Shown here: positions 44,901 to 56,309 of the stretch, in pieces
Layout of the letters: the number at the start of each line of letters is the position of its first letter
Numbering within the stretch: the stretch's first letter is position 1
Assembly (NCBI GenBank): GCA_028673005.1
Contig: CM054113.1
Coordinates: 39,560,117 to 39,624,116 of the forward strand
DNA from: Tanypteryx hageni
Lineage: Eukaryota; Arthropoda; Insecta; Odonata; Petaluridae
Direction of reading: 5' to 3'
Length of the DNA: 64,000 nucleotides
The notes under the pieces: model-generated
What the model saw: only the letters and a program-made list of their open reading frames with translations
Database searches by the model: none
Told to the model about the DNA's origin: nothing
Program-made: the position numbers and the translations under genes

Positions 44901-47689
44901 CTCTAAAACGTATTTATTTTTTCGTCAACCGCAATATATTCGTGATAAATATTTACGGTGATATATCTATTCCAGGTTATATATTTGCCCTGGTAATCTT
45001 AAATTTCACTAGCTGATTGTGATGGCTTTAATTGTAGAACAACTTTTTTGACTGTCAAGTAAAATAATTCAGTATTGCTTAATACATCCTATTTAAAATC
45101 TAATCGATTCTGTGCCTTTACCATTTTAGACCTGCTTATTTTTTATTTTAAACCATTGTATACAGTTAAACCCCGATAATTTATCATTATAAAGCTAAAA
45201 TTTTGAATAATTTGAATATATTATTCTTCACCACCCATAATTCTTTGAGTGAACTTTCAGATCTATAATTGTATTTCCTATTGTTCAAATTTTCGTCTTG
45301 CGTCTAGTTTCGACCATTTCTATCGCTTTATTAAAGCTACATACACTTATTATACAACATTTTATATTGTTTATGTTATGTAAATGAAATTCTAATTGGT
45401 TACCAATGAAAACCGATCAAAATTGCTTTACAGACACAAAAGTATGACAAAATTTGTTACAGTGGATTATCGTCATTTTATATCTGATACTTTTAATAAA
45501 TATTTTATAATTTCAATTCAGCCTGTTTAATAACTTAAAGTCATGATAGTAATTCATTATTTCTATCGCAAAAGCGTGTTATTCACGCCTTCATAAGGAT
45601 TAAGTGAAAGCGATGCACATTCGTTGTTTGAATAGCGGCAACACTGTCTGTCCTCTTTCCAAATCCATGTCTGTCGTTTGCTTGGTGGGCGTGGTTAAAG
45701 ACATGCTTCAACCAATCACATCTCTTTCCTCCCTTTGCCAGTACCCCCTCCCACAGAGGTCTGCTATCCTCTCTCCCCTTAGTTCCTTCCTCTTCGCCCT
45801 CTTTCACCTCCCTTCTCTCTCCAGTTGAAAAGAAAGGCCTCGATAATCCTAATCTCGCCCGGAAAAAGAAAGATTCCTTTCTCAACCGTTTCTCCTTCCA
45901 CGCCTCTCTCCCTTCCTTTTCTCTCCTTTCTCTCTCTCCCTTCCTTTATATCATCCATCTCTCTGTCTCTCCCTTCCCCGTCGCACAAATTCCCGGATAT
46001 AATCAAACCCGTCATTCGGTTGTTAATAAACAACCTTTTATCGCGGGCATATCGCGGTATGCGGGGTAAACTCCATCTCAATATAGAACTCTCTGTCGGT
46101 ATATCCCATACTGCGCCGAATCCATCACAATAGCCGGGAGAAAGAGGCCAAGTGGGTTGCCATAAAGGAAAACGTTCATTTTTAACTTTGATAGAGAGAG
46201 AGAGGGAAACAGGTTACGATATCTGTGTACTATCCTCGATCTCCTAAACTCTTGACGTATAACAAACGGATGAAAAAAGGGGCGCGTTAGCATAAACGAT
46301 GGGGCAACACGGTGTTGAAAGGAATCGTAAGAATTCTAAGAAACACCACCGCGTCGAAGGAAGAACGGTGAGAGATACGATTCAAAAACTTTCGGGTTAG
46401 CGCCACTCATCGGTTATATATATACATTTCTCTTTCGCCTAGCAGAAACTTGGACACGGCGCAGGAGTCGTCCAGAATCTTCAGACGACCCAAATAAGCA
46501 TGGAAGAGGTGCATTCTGGGTACCACTAGAAGGGAAAGAACGAGAGGGATGAATGGGTCTGTTCCGCAGTCCACGATTCGTAACTGAAGTGTAGAAAAAA
46601 TTGATATGGCAGTCGGGAGGAGGCATGACAAGAACTGACCATCGCTAGACGAAATAAAATCTGGATCGGTTCCCGTGAGATAAGAAGCGACCAAAAAAAG
46701 ATGATCAGACCAGAGATGAACAGAAGGAATAGGAGGAGACGAAACAAGGGTAAGTATAAATAGAAGACTCGAGGAATCATTTACAGAAATAATTATTGTT
46801 CACAAAGGAATAAAAATACATGTAGCTTACACCAAAATAATGAGAAAATTCCACAGACAGATACATTTTTCTGTACATTAAGCAGAAGCATGCCTGGTAG
46901 GATCTGTTGTTGAATTTTGGGAGGTTCGGCGGGCCCGTTGTGAAAAATCGAATTAAAAAACTTTTACAATGATTATAAAATTACATAAAACTGCGGGGCT
47001 GCGCCAAACTCCTGTCTCAGATCCATACACCGTTACATAAATTATGGACTTCCATGAAAGCCTAAGCATAAAGTTCATTAGTTGGCACCAAACCTCAGAA
47101 AGAATTTCCATTTTTATCCAGTCCAGTGCAGTGTGTGATTTTAACTTTGTAGTAGGATCATATTTTAATAAAAAATTAGGAGTTTACGAGTTTCAGTTGT
47201 TTATGAAATTACTATCAAACTTTAAGTGTATTGCCGTTCTAGGATTGCAAAAAGTTTCACTTATTATAATAAAGAATATTAGATATAATGTTTTGATTTG
47301 CTTTGCACCACGCAACAAGAAATGCAAGAATATGCATAGTAAATTTCACTAATATCAGTAGAACTTTGACATAAAATAAGTACTTTAAAATTACAGGAAA
47401 GCCGTTTGTAAAAAATCAAAGATAAATAACGCGAATAAAAATCAATCCGATAAGTACTTTTCAAGACTAAATTATCTATATAAGGCGGAGAATAGTCAGT
47501 ACGGCAAAAAATGTCAGAGAAATAAACAGTTAAAAGCAAAGAAATTACAAATCCTATTTGAAAGCCTCCTGTAGTTTCTCCCGTGCGATACTTCCTATTC
47601 ATCCAAAATACTTCGATTACTTCGATGTGAAATTTTAAAAAATATCTAAGCAAAATGCGCAATGGCGGATTACCTTATCGCATGAACGG
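44901..47689. other. Intergenic DNA with a CT-rich patch
   Basis: 45720-45990 is pyrimidine-rich on the plus strand and gives artefact frames. The rest is AT-rich with no recognisable domain. GAGAGAGAGAGAGG occurs at 46193. Confidence 0.4.
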
Positions 47690-47850
47690 GCGAAGCGGGA
47701 AGGGAGGGAGTTGAATTAAACGAGTAAGAGGACGCGGAAAGCTTGACCAATGAGAAAAGGGAGGCGTGTAGGGGAGAGGGGAGGGGAGTGGCCGTTGGGT
47801 GGGGGTAGATTAGGTGGGAGAGAGAGAGAGAGTGTAGGTGCGAATGCTAA
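47690..47850. repeat. Purine-rich tract with GAGA run
   Basis: GGGAAGGGAGGGAG, GGGGAGAGGGGAGGGGAG and a GA dinucleotide run at 47818-47833 on the plus strand. A GAGA-factor site is possible, but there is no gene next to it. Confidence 0.6.
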
Positions 47851-49405
47851 GTTTCTATCAGAATCAGACGGCATATGATCGACCTGTGCCCCAAAGGGCG
47901 ACGCCCACCTTTCGTATAGTCATTCGTAAGATGGCGTACGATATGACCTTTGAATGGATACAAACGCGTTGAGAAAAAAGGAAGTACATTACCCGAGTAA
48001 ATGCGTTCACTACCAAGGAAAATGAGTATGAAACCGTTTAATTATTTATAAGTAACCGATGGATGTTTATTTGTCGATAAATTGGGTTATTTCATTGTTA
48101 TTTTTTGTTACCTAAACGCCACTAACCTAATGAGCTTGCTTTTATACAAATTTTGGAATTATTCATTTTTATGGGTACCACTGTCATGTATTTTAATTAC
48201 AACACATTGAAGCTTCGTCATAAAGTTAATAAGAAAAATTTTCAGCCGAGAGCCAAATGTGGATATAGAGAGAAAGTACTTTTACAACAAATAGAAGAAT
48301 ATTTATAAACAAACTGCCCTTAAAGCATCAGAAATTTTAATTTCCTCTGCGTTGCACTTTCTTGCCAGTAAAACTGATCGTTCGTTACCATTTCAGTGGA
48401 ATACGGGGTGGAGAAACTAAGAACAAAGTGAGACAAGAATTTCGCACATCATTGCAAGACATACTGAGCTGTAAGTCTTTTTATGCTCAAACACAATAAA
48501 GGAGTGTATTATCTTGAAAAATTGAATTTTGTATTTTTTATTTCTAGCAAAGAATGTAGAAATACATAGTTTATGTGCAAGAGATACTATTAATGATGAG
48601 ACCGAGCGCTTTTGAGGCTGAATCGAAGGTGTTGCCTAAACCAACGGCGCTATACCGGCAATATACATTAATATACATACATATACATGGGTAAATACGT
48701 ATGCAAATTATTCTGTGAAATAATAAATGTAATAATAAATTTACAGATAAATGCTATGCAACATGAAAACAGAGCAAGTAACAACGGCAGGTTTTGTAAT
48801 ATTGATATCATAAGAAGCAGCATTAAACCCAATCGTTATGCCATAATGAATAAATATTTTTAAATGGAAAAATAGTACTTCAATGAAAACTTATTTCCAA
48901 ATAGCAGGTTATAACGACTACTTTAGAGAAAAAAACAACATTTTTGAATTTATAGATTTTCAGAATTTACGTTGTTAGCAATAAGTTTTGAATTAAATTA
49001 AAAAGCTATGCGTTTCAGCTAATAAACGTGTTCCAAAGAAAATGTATTTCTGTGGCTCTTTTAAACGCTGCTCATTTTTCAGCGAAAACTAAAACTTTTT
49101 CCTTCAAGTTCTGTGCTGCTATAAATTGCCAAAATATAAATATAATTATTTATTTTTCGTTTATGGCTTCGCCATTAATACAAGATGGCGAAATGTTTTT
49201 CTGCTCTCTTCTAAATCTTCTAAATTTGTCGGCGTGCCATTATAAATTTTGACGATTTATAGGTTATGTATATCTTTATGATATATTTTTACAAATAATC
49301 TAAAATGCCTCCCGTGCCTAACTCTTTTTGACTAAAAGCAAGCATACTTTTTTAAGAACCATCACTGTGAGCGGTGCTTCAATACTTTATTTGCCTAAAA
49401 CTATA
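47851..49405. other. Intergenic DNA, no recognised gene
   Basis: 47870-47960 is less AT-rich (CGACCTGTGCCCCAAAGGGC) but codes nothing recognisable. The rest is AT-rich. Confidence 0.4.
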
Positions 49406-51110
49406 TCTATACTATAATTTCAAATGTTTGGATGTATATTACGCTATAAAAATCCACACCTTCAAAGGTATCGTAACGAAACTTGGCACGATTATTGGGA
49501 GCACCAAGGGAAAGGCCGTAGGGTAGTTTAAATTCCCGACAGATTTCCCATAAAAAGGTTATTCGCCTTTTTTTATTCCCCATAAGATAACACGTAAAAA
49601 TTGACTTTTATATGTGCAGACTTTCATTCATTTGCTTATATAAATTCGACAACTTGTCGTACGAACTTCGTACCTGCACAGTATTTAATCATAATGGTCA
49701 TATTTTCATATTCTTATCGTCATTTTTCGTCTTTGACTCGAAATCGCTCGCATTTCACGTTTATTCTCATTAATTTAACGATAAATACCTTTACGACAAT
49801 GTTATTGTTAAAGTCCAAGGACTTAATGTTGTTTCGGTTTATTTATTTAGTTAATAAATAAATATTCTTATTTAGTGAATCGTGCTTAAACGTGATGTAA
49901 TAATATAGCATATTATTTAATTTAAATTTGAATTTAACGTTTTTTCAACATTGCTGGTGAGTATTTACGTATTTTATTTTGTATGATTTTAAGTGCGATT
50001 AATAAATTTATTAATTAGTTTATATATAGTTAACCTTAATATTAAGAAGTAGTAAATTAGTAGAAAATTTGTATTTAAAAAATCGATATGAAAAGTTTTA
50101 AATCAAGTATATAAATTTTAGTAATAAAATCTTATAAATATTTTAAAGTGTGTATGTATGTATGTTCTTTATACGTTTTTCACCGTTGAACTTATCAAAG
50201 TCAAAAGTTTCATGGGCCATCCTATGGACCAAAGGAAGAACTTGGTCTAGGTTTGCAGACCGTGGGGTCTCTTATACTCCATGGGATCAACAAAATACTA
50301 TATCCATAAGAATGCATGGGAAATGGTGTGGAGAAACGTCGAAATGTCATGCAGTCCTTCAATGATGTGGATATAAATATACCTAAATATTAACTTACGA
50401 TCACGAAAAATGGCTTATTTTACGCAAGAAAGACTGAATATTTTAATTCTGTTCATGTTTTGTTGTATTACATGCTAAAGCTATAGAAAAATTTGTCGGT
50501 TTAGATGAGCATTTTCCAGGTGACAACAAAGCTAAATTTCTTAATTGTTGTCCTCTTCAAAGGGAGATAGCCACGTAAAGGAAGGAAAATCCACGCCGTG
50601 GCGTGCCGTAGAGGAATAATAGACCACGCCAAGATAAAGGGTACAAATGGATTAATACCTAAATATAGTCTATGAATACTTATAAAGTGAGTTAAATGAT
50701 TTTTAAGTAATATTAGAACATTGTTATCTTTTACCATTAACATTGAAAGATTTATCGCAACATAAATCGATACATCTACTTACATTTGTGTAACCAAGAT
50801 GTTTATTGTTTAAGTTTTGGCTAATAGTATTGACATAATCCACATAATTATGTTGCTGCTTTAAAGGCTTTGATGCATCTATCCACGTGAATATTAAGTA
50901 AGACATTAATGCGTAATTATATTAATGGTAAAACGTTACAATACACTCAAAACTTGGGGTACCCAACGGCAAAGTAAGTAAATTTCAAAATTTATTGCAT
51001 TATTTTTATTGTAATATGACATCAAAAGTTATATATCAATAAAAATAATAAAAATCGTTTGCTACTTAAAAGAAATCTCTTTCCCGAGCGAAGCCGGGCG
51101 TTTTTGCTAG
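49406..51110 (+). mobile_element. Non-autonomous Helitron, 1.7 kb
   Basis: The 5' end TCTATACTATAATTTCAAAT follows A. The region after it (TGTTTGGATGTATATTACGC, then ACGAAACTTGGCACGATTAT and AAAGGCCGTAGGGTAGTTTA) has the look of insect Helitrons. The 3' end is textbook: hairpin CCCGAGC-GAA-GCCGGG (51083-51098), then CGTTTTTG and CTAG (51107-51110), followed by T, so insertion was between A and T. No Rep/helicase frame is present. Internal DNA is AT-rich with a small patch at 50570-50640. Confidence 0.8.
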
Positions 51111-51126
51111 TGTTCTATATTTCATT

Positions 51127-51166
51127 TAAACAGCAACCCTTGCGAAGCCGGGTAAATCTTCTCGTA
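51127..51166 (+). mobile_element. Second Helitron-type 3' end
   Basis: CCCTTGCGAAGCCGGG followed by TAAATCTTCTCGTA repeats the hairpin-plus-terminus form 40 bases downstream of the first end. Here the last bases are CTCGTA instead of CTAGT, so it is decayed or older. Confidence 0.5.
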
Positions 51167-53600
51167 TGTACATAAATATGCATTTATAATTATGATTCAT
51201 AAATTAACATGGAAAAAATTATGGCTAATTTTTCGATTAGATTATTTTTATGATTAATATACTTTATCAACTCGATTAAATAATTAATCATCAAAGTGCA
51301 TTGGTGGACTTAATCAATGCCGGGTTTTGTCAATATTTCCAGAAATGAGTTTTATATGAGATGAATCAATGATGAAGAAAACCTCACATAAACTTTGATA
51401 ATATGTGAAATAATCCTATAAATTACGATTTTGATTAAACAATTTTCTAAATAGATCTTAACGATTAATTATTTTTCTGCTTTCTAACCAATTGATTCGT
51501 ATTAAAAATGTCCAGCAGTGGTTTTGATTGGACGACCTTCGAAAAAAGTAATAACAGTTTTCATTTTTGAGGTATTGAGATAAAAAATATCTAATGCCTC
51601 CGGTAAATTTTTTTAAGTTATTAAAATTAAAAATAAAATGATGTAGTTCGCTATATAATTAGAATGATAAGGCAATTTCAATGAATCACTACACAATGAC
51701 AGGGCCAAAACAATATACAATTACAGGTATTTCCTACATAGAGATGGAATAAAAGTTTTTCCTTTAGATATTCTATCAATGATTGCGGGTTAGATGCTGA
51801 AGATGAGCCTGTGATTAATTACCCGATCACAAAGACCAACACAGACCAGTAGAGGTGCTGAATCCCTTATCCTGAATCTATGTCTTTCATTCGCGAGTGA
51901 TGAAATATAGTGACCACGCAAATTCTCTGAACCGTGGGTGAGAATCTGCGAAAATTCGAAAGGTGCAAAATAAACTTACGCCATTCATGCACTTAATCAT
52001 TTTATATTTAAAACCTTTAAAATTCACAATGAGCTAAAAATTAGCATCAGGATGGGGATGGGATTAGCCTGAAGATGAATTCCCATGGAAAGAAGTCATT
52101 TTTAACTACAACCATCCCATGGATAATCTCTCACGTGGCCATACTAGATATCACTTTCTATTTCTGACGGTGTAAAAAGTAAATTCCATCTACGATTATT
52201 GTTTACTCAGACTTTACATAACCATATATACAAATGTACGCTGCTTCGAAAATACATAAGATTTGCAATAGGTTTTGGTCTTAATTTTTAAAATTCAATG
52301 CTATGATTTCAAACCTTGTCTAGAACAAGAATAGTCAATCAGTTTGAATAAAAAACTATTCATTTTAAGAACATTAGTGTAATTTGAAACAAAACAAATT
52401 GCAAACAATTTTATAGACTTTGTACTAAACATACGTTTATGGAAATATCACAAGCCTTATAAAATCCTATTTGTTTTATTTCAAATCACTCTCATTCCGC
52501 TATTATGGAGTTTCATTATTTAATTATTTAATTTTGGAATATTTTTTAATACGCTCTGAATGTAAATATATAAGGAAGTTGAATCATATAAAGTAAAACT
52601 TCACAATCCGTCCCTGATCCTATGGGATATTCGGTGAAAATAATAAGAAATGCATTTCATGTGAAATTATCTGCCTCTCGTCAAATCATATTTGCTAGAA
52701 ATAACTTACTCCGTTCAATGATAGCCGATTACTTCGTGAAAAATGATATAATGACAATGAAATTTTTAAATTTAATCTACAGGCTTGTAAATCATATGTT
52801 TAGGTTTCATCGGCTTTCAAATATTGTATAAACATTACTAGAATCATAAAGACTTCTCCGACTGGCTATTTCTGCGGTCGTACAAAATTTGGAGGTACCT
52901 GTCAAAACTATGGGTATAAATACATGAATTTTAGAATATAATCAAAACCTAGATGGTTGCACAAAATTTTTCCTCTTTCTAAATTTAAAAATAATTTTAT
53001 ATTAAGTTATCATTTGATTCTTCAAAAATTATAGAGGTATTTATTTAGGCCATATTCTTAGGTAAAATGTGACACAAATATTCTTCTGCGTATTCGAATA
53101 TATAATGTACCATAGCCAAAAAAATAAAAACAATAGAAATCGAGCATTCTCGCGTATTTTCAAGGTAAATCATCCCTATCAATGTTAAAGCGCGACGGTC
53201 ACCGTTACTCAGTTTTCTTGGAAGTTTCATATGCCATTTTATACACCAGCAACATGCAATGTCAGTAACAAGACATGGCATTTGAAATTCTCAGAAACAC
53301 ACATTAGTTCACATAAAAACGCAGTTTCCCTCTTTCAAAACACGACTATACCCTTTATCGGTTGTTTATTTTCTATCAGTTCCCTGATCCTGACCTCTTA
53401 CCACCGATTCTCCTTCCTCCTTCCAAGAGGGTAACGACCGTCCCTGGTCAATCTCCAGAGATCAAAACCACCGTAAGTTCTAAACGCCTTCCCTTTCTCC
53501 TCACACTCTAAATCTCCTTCTCCCCCTCTTCTACACCTCGAATCCTCCACTTAAATGCATCCTTAGCTAGCTTTTAACACTGTCTCCCTACCCTGTGAAT
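51167..53600. other. Intergenic AT-rich DNA
   Basis: No gene or bounded repeat is recognised. Composition becomes more mixed after 53.4 kb toward paramyosin. Confidence 0.45.
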
Positions 53601-53624
53601 GGTCCGTTAGGGTCCAGATGAGGA

Positions 53625-53765
53625 CTGTGGGAGGGAAGGATGAGATAGTGGTGGGAGGGAGGGGAGAGAGGTGGGAAGGGAGGATTTTGGAAGGAGGAGG
53701 AAGTAAGGGAGAGAGGGAAGTTGAGAAGGAGCAAGAAAGGGAACGAAGGAAGGAGGTTGGAATGA
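53625..53765. repeat. Purine-rich tract upstream of Prm
   Basis: GGGAGGGAGGGGAGAGAGG and GGAAGGAGGAGGAAG on the plus strand. Low-complexity frames on the other strand are artefacts. Confidence 0.65.
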
Positions 53766-54484
53766 GCCTCTCCTAACTCCCCTCGTTGGCCTAGCTTCCA
53801 TGGATGATGGGAGTTTCGAACTGCATTGTCTAGTTTTATTCTCGTCCCTATTCCACAAAAGTTTTGGAGGAAAACTGATGATATGCAGAGAAAATTAGGA
53901 GAGAGTTCAAAACAACCGCGTCTTAAATTTCTGGATGTTATCCCTAATAAATCTCATAATTTAACGATTTCAGATGCTACCATCAGTCGTAAAATCGAGA
54001 TAACTCAGCGTTAATAAAATTAATAAAAAGTGAAGCAATAAATGAAGGAGGATAATTAGCATTCCACACCGCCTTCTCCTTTATCGCAAAGTACAAGAGC
54101 AATGCACCACCAACGAGACTCGGCGATAAATTCAAACGATCTATCAGTTTTTATTGCCCCACTAACATAATTCCCCTTTCAATTTCTTTTGATCTTCGTT
54201 ATTCACTGTTTTCCCACATCAGTACTTTGCGGTCATATCCATAACCTTTTAACCTGTAATAATAATCGGACGCTTTAAGAAAAAGCGGTCAGAATAAGCC
54301 TCCTTAAACATCTCCTCTTGAGATACTTTTTTCTGCCCCTCTCCCACGGAGTTGTTTGATTTCTTCCGCGTATTTGTCAACTCCCGCCTAATCGCCGACC
54401 ATTGATTTACGAGCGCATCCAACATGCCGACGGCTCATCTGCCTGCAACACTGCCCTTCGTTCCGTTCCTCAAGAGATCACTCA

Positions 54485-54710
54485 TGAGAAGCCGACTCGG
54501 GAAAGAAAAAGAAGATGAGAGAGAAAGAAGGGAGGTGGTCGAAACATGAGAGAGAGAGAAAGAGTTAAGGAAAAAAGAGTGGAGAGGAAGGAAAGGGAGT
54601 GAAGCGACGTGGGAGATGGAGTACGGCGTGCGTGGGAGGGAAAGAAAGAGAGGGAATGAGGGTGAAACGGATGGGCCGAAAGAGAGAGAAAGAAAGAGAG
54701 GGTTCGCTTT
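54485..54710. repeat. GAGA-rich tract upstream of Prm
   Basis: Runs such as GAGAGAGAGAAAGAG and AAAGAGAGAGAAAGAAAG on the plus strand, 0.8-1.0 kb before the Prm start codon. Clustered GAGAG can bind GAGA factor in insects, which is known to open promoters; that role here is inference. Confidence 0.6.
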
Positions 54711-54729
54711 TCCAACTTTTTCGCTCGGT

Positions 54730-55493
54730 TACCCCTCAAGGCCCCTCCTCCCCACGACACCCTTCTCTCGCCCGAAGCATCCGGTGGAGCCTTCGCGGAG
54801 TCCTCTCGCCTCCCGCGGAACCTCCTACCGCTTCGTGGCGCCCTCGTCCTTCTCTCTCTTTCTCGAAATTGCCCCCATGTCTATAAAAGGAGGGGGCGCG
54901 CCTTCCTCCTCCCCTCCCTCCCCGCTTCGTGCGCGGTAACCCGAGATTAGGCGACGGAGTGAGGAGCGCCTCACTCGGAGAATCCGGGGCAGGACAGGAA
55001 TAGTCCCGCGCCCCCTCCCGTCCCCACCCCGGAAACAGCCGCCACCCATCTTCCTCCTCCGATCTCCTCCGCTCCAAACCCTATTCCCCCTTCCGTCCCT
55101 CCCCGTTCAACCCTTTTACCTCTGCCCACGCAGCCCTTTCCACCCTTCGCCCCTTACGTGCCCCACTGTCCTTTCCCCCCTCCTCTCCTCGCGCACGTAC
55201 TGGTGATCCATCCCCACCTGATCCAAGCTCCTCCAACGCCGCGTGCAGGGAACTAGGGAGAGGGGAAGAGAAAAAGAGAGAGGGCGGGAAAGGGAGAGAA
55301 AGAGAGAGAGAGGGAGATAGCGAAAGAGAGATAGGGAGCAGGGAGGCAAGGTTTGAGTCTCACAGTCCGAGCGTGGCGGCAGAAGAGTTAACCCGTCCTC
55401 CCGTCCCAAAGTCCGTGTGGTAAGGAGTGGAGAGTGCTCGACCAGTGCCTGACTGCGGATTTCTCTTGAAAAAACAAACGAACCGCCGCCAAG
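54730..55493 (+). promoter_or_regulatory. Prm: GC-rich Prm promoter/5' UTR block with TATA-like box
   Basis: The sequence turns sharply GC- and CpG-rich just upstream of the first coding exon. TATAAAAGG at 54882-54890 is a good TATA box. If used, transcription would start near 54912-54920 and give a 5' UTR of about 580 bases. I see no clear insect initiator at that distance, so the true start is open and a 5' UTR intron is possible. A second GAGA run is at 55258-55335. CACCTG at 55215, an E box, may serve muscle bHLH factors. Confidence 0.5.
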
Positions 55494-55610
55494 ATGTCCG
55501 CATCAGTCTCCAAGACGACTAAATCCTACACGTACCGATCGACTGGCGGAGGCAATGCCGACGTCAGCATCGAGTACACCGCCGACCTCAGTGCTCTCTC
55601 CAGGTTGGAG
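55494..55610 (+). CDS. Prm: Paramyosin, coding exon 1
   Basis: This exon encodes residues 1-39, MSASVSKTTKSYTYRSTGG through SIEYTADLSALSRLE. Paramyosin is the coiled-coil core protein of invertebrate muscle thick filaments, assembling under the myosin layer. The Ser/Thr/Gly-rich stretch to about residue 30 is the non-helical head, and the rod begins near ADLSALSRLE. The start is supported by the context GCCGCCAAGATG and by an in-frame TGA at 55467-55469. The exon ends in frame at the donor GTAGGC (55611). It is much more GC-rich than surrounding DNA. The STGGG...DVSIEY head is highly characteristic of insect paramyosin. Confidence 0.95.
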
Positions 55611-56252
55611 GTAGGCAGCGTGTTGTGTCCGATGGGGGTTGGGTGGGTGGCCTAACAGTGAGGTTCTGACGGCAGATGTTTCGTACTACGGAGTGGCGTG
55701 CTTCGAACGGGGGTGAAAATGTGCACGAACGCGGAGTAATAAATTCGCGAAAAAAATCGCGAAAGGAACCACATGCCCTGTCTCCCTCGGGACTCGGATG
55801 AGTGCCTAAGGACGTGTACGAAGTGCAGTGAAAAAACCTAAAGTTTTCGAAGACCTCTAAAAGTCCAAAAAAAAAGTTGTAACAAGAAAATAATCGATGT
55901 CATTATCAATATTTTTAAGAGGATCCTTTGCGGTGTTTCTGTGATAAAAATCATACACATTCCTCACTTTTGACATTTAAATTATAAATACTGCACTTAA
56001 TAAAAATTATATATATTAAATATATATCTCAAAAACGCAAAAAAATTATAAACATAATATTTTATATTTATAAATGAAAAAAAATTCTTCATTAAATTCA
56101 CCGGTTCGTTTTTTCATTTGTAATTAACAGTTTAACGTAATACTCTCGACAAACTGATTTATTACTATAATTAATCGCGATATTATCTAACTCATGGCTC
56201 TTGCACATGCATCATAATCTCTTGATCTAAAAGCACTCTCCCTTCCTTGCAG
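55611..56252 (+). other. Prm: Prm intron 1
   Basis: This 642-bp phase-0 intron runs from GTAGGC to TTCCTTGCAG with a pyrimidine-rich acceptor (CTCTCCCTTCCTTGCAG). The interior is AT-rich with no other gene. Confidence 0.9.
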
Positions 56253-56309
56253 GACAAAATCCGTCTCCTCCAGGAAGACCTGGAATCCGAAAGGGAGCTG
56301 CGACAGAGG
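56253..56309 (+). CDS. Prm: Paramyosin, coding exon 2
   Basis: A 57-base exon encodes residues 40-58, DKIRLLQEDLESERELRQR, the start of the continuous alpha-helical rod with heptad spacing of Ile/Leu and dense charge. It is bounded by GCAG at 56249-56252 and the donor GTGAGT at 56310, both in phase 0. It is too short to stand out as an open frame alone; the call rests on the join SRLE-DKIRLLQ and QR-IEREKA, which is the paramyosin sequence. Confidence 0.95.

Noticed and set aside
54482..55409. Many overlapping frames upstream of the Prm start
   Set aside because: GC-rich promoter and 5' UTR composition; the Prm start has an in-frame upstream stop, and none of these frames resembles a protein.
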